This document shows positions 62,553 to 64,000 of a stretch of 64,000 nt of DNA, piece after piece (position 1 is the stretch's first letter; every line of letters starts with the position of its first letter). The notes below the pieces were generated by a model that saw only the letters and a program-made list of their open reading frames with translations, did no database searches and was not told where the DNA came from. This DNA comes from Nematostella vectensis (taxonomy: Eukaryota > Cnidaria > Anthozoa > Actiniaria > Edwardsiidae), in contig NC_064044.1 of assembly GCF_932526225.1 (NCBI RefSeq), positions 8,544,801 through 8,608,800 on the forward strand. Reading direction: 5' to 3'. The position numbers and the translations under genes are program-made.

Positions 62553-62830
62553 TCACTCTCGGCAGAAAAACTATATGTACAGCTTTCAAGAAACTCATTA
62601 TTTTGTGTTTTAACTTTAGCAGCATCAACAATAATCACTCCCGGCAAAATAACTATATGTACAGCCTTCAGGAAACTCTTTTTTTTCTGTTTTAACTGTA
62701 GCAGCACCAACAATAATCACTCCCGGCAGAATAACTACACGCACAGCCTTCAGGAAACTTGGCATTTAGTATTTTAACTCCAGTAACATCAATTATCACT
62801 CGGCAGAATAACTACAGCCTCCAGGACATC
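62536..62830 (+). repeat. tandem repeat of about 82 bp that begins in the last codons of the FAM8A1-like gene
   Basis: CAGCACCAACAATAATCACT, which includes the stop codon, then AACTA.ATG.ACAGC.TTCA, recurs about four times through the 3' UTR with decreasing similarity. Confidence 0.8.
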
Positions 62831-63275
62831 AGTGTTCTGTGAACCTCTTTTTAATTTATTTTGCGCATTATTCTGTTTGTCTCTGTACCTTTATGAAATT
62901 AAATGTAAAGAAAAAAATAATTAGTGTACAGCTCTTTTACATCTAGTGAAAGATTTATATACATGTTTGGTCTTAGTTTTGATAAAAGTTTACCATTGCA
63001 CACAACTGTGAACTTTTAAAGCTGCATTAAAATAAATGTAATGTAAAGCAATTAAAATAAATGTAATGTAAGTTTATTGTATGGTTCGAAATCTTTTTTA
63101 ACGAATCCCAAACTTTAACCCTCATACTGTAGACTATGTTGGTGCCCCAATCCAGACACACTTTCGTTGTTGCAAATCAGCTGATGGAAACAGATGCTTT
63201 TGAACACTTGGTATTTTGCTAGTATGAAAAATTACCCATACATCGCGACCCTTCGCCCTGACCTTCTAACGGTGA
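62831..63275. other. 3' UTR and flank of the FAM8A1-like gene
   Basis: AT-rich, with AATAAATGTAATGTAA duplicated at about 63031 and 63056 as likely polyadenylation signals. Nothing else was recognised. Confidence 0.5.
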
Positions 63276-63982
63276 TTTAGTTAGTTCGTGGACGTCAATC
63301 ATCCGCGTTTCCATAACGATTAGGGCAGACTTCATTTGTTTCGTGTATCGAAAGGTGTAGTCGACTTTACCCAGGACCCGAGATCCACATTTGACAACAC
63401 AGTAAAGAAACGCAAACATTCAGTTCTCATAAAAGGGTAAAAAATATATTACAAAACATTCGAGGTTCAAGTTTTGCCAGTCATCTCACATAGAAAGCTT
63501 CGAAACTCTTCCTTCAAGATTCGATCGCTGTCATGCAAGTCAAGAAACGGCCACGGTTAATCGGCGATGATTTCATCTTGTTCAGATAATATTTGATTTA
63601 GCGACCTGCTAATTGATCATCACTTGCTCTAATTCCTGTGAGTCTTTTGCCTGCACTGTTCGTGCCTTGTTCCAAACGTTTTGAAGCAATTTCAGGGGCG
63701 CATCCAGGGGGGTGAATTTTCACCCCCCCCCCCTTTTCTAAGACCAAACATCAACCAGTGCTGATGTCCTGACCACAAACGCCCCAACAAGGCTTTGGTT
63801 TTAGCTATTGCATTTAAAATTTAAACCCCCATGTTCAAATCATGGATCCGCCCCTGAATTTCAGCTGATCATTTAAGTCAAACCACTCACGCACTTCAAT
63901 TCTCAATCTCATAAACAAATGAAGTTGACTGCGAAACTACAATCGTTATGGAAACGCGGATGAATGACGTCCATTAACTAAA
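63276..63982. mobile_element. 0.7-kb TIR element at the window end
   Basis: The left end TTTAGTTAGTTCGTGGACGT, then CCGCGTTTCCATAACGATT, is mirrored at the right by AATCGTTATGGAAACGCGG and GACGTCCATTAACTAAA. ACTTCATTTGTTT lies further in on both sides. No coding capacity was seen. Confidence 0.7.
63693..63856. mobile_element. 164-bp hAT-like MITE nested in the 0.7-kb TIR element
   Basis: The ends CAGGGGCGCATCCAGG and TGGATCCGCCCCTG are inverted. AATTTCAG follows the right end, and CAATTTCAG overlaps the left. The C-rich tract beside the left end is typical of the family in this window. Confidence 0.65.
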
Positions 63983-64000
63983 CAAAAGCACTGTTAGAAT

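Overview
This is a eukaryotic, intron-rich and transposon-rich window. Genes with small conserved exons and GT/AG introns, an animal sepiapterin reductase, an animal FAM8A1-type RDD protein, a tandem SLC16-like transporter family and many short terminal-inverted-repeat (TIR) elements suggest an early-branching metazoan. An anthozoan cnidarian (sea-anemone type) is my best guess, but that is inference. No prokaryotic operons, CRISPR arrays or rRNA genes were seen. Exon models below were joined by hand from splice signals and reading phase.

Layout. Bases 3-326 hold the 3' end of an unrecognised gene. From 0.3 to 12.8 kb there is no intact gene: two large minisatellites, each with a 37-bp unit (2.1-3.9 kb and 8.9-10.5 kb), remnants of TIR elements, and a frameshifted non-LTR retrotransposon tail. 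From 12.8 to 36 kb lie three tandem copies of a monocarboxylate-transporter-like gene. Copy A (12814-22399) is intact, but its third intron is blown up to 7.4 kb by nested inverted-repeat insertions. Copy B (27016-29093) is a pseudogene with a 526-bp exon deletion. Copy C (30971-35972) is intact. Both intact copies give 489 aa with identical exon lengths.

From 38.6 to 42.9 kb is a seven-exon GULO/aldonolactone-oxidase-like flavoprotein (563 aa) with a striking cysteine-rich insertion. From 45.1 to 48.4 kb is a six-exon sepiapterin reductase (257 aa). From about 49.07 to 57.21 kb is an 8.1-kb element bounded by long diverged inverted repeats. It carries, on the minus strand, a decayed multi-exon gene (RS-rich small exons, a zinc-finger-like region, NHL-type beta-propeller sequence and a novel C-terminal region). 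From 57.4 to 62.6 kb is a five-exon FAM8A1-like RDD membrane protein (323 aa). Its intron 2 contains a cleanly bounded 786-bp element with a 9-bp target duplication and an intact 135-aa zinc-ribbon-like ORF. The window ends in a 0.7-kb TIR element with a hAT-like miniature element nested inside it.

The host genes do not form one pathway. The transporter cluster is a local gene-family expansion. The lactone oxidase (ascorbate-type chemistry) and sepiapterin reductase (tetrahydrobiopterin synthesis) are neighbours in redox-cofactor metabolism, but their adjacency may be chance. The dominant theme is transposon-driven remodelling of introns and promoters.
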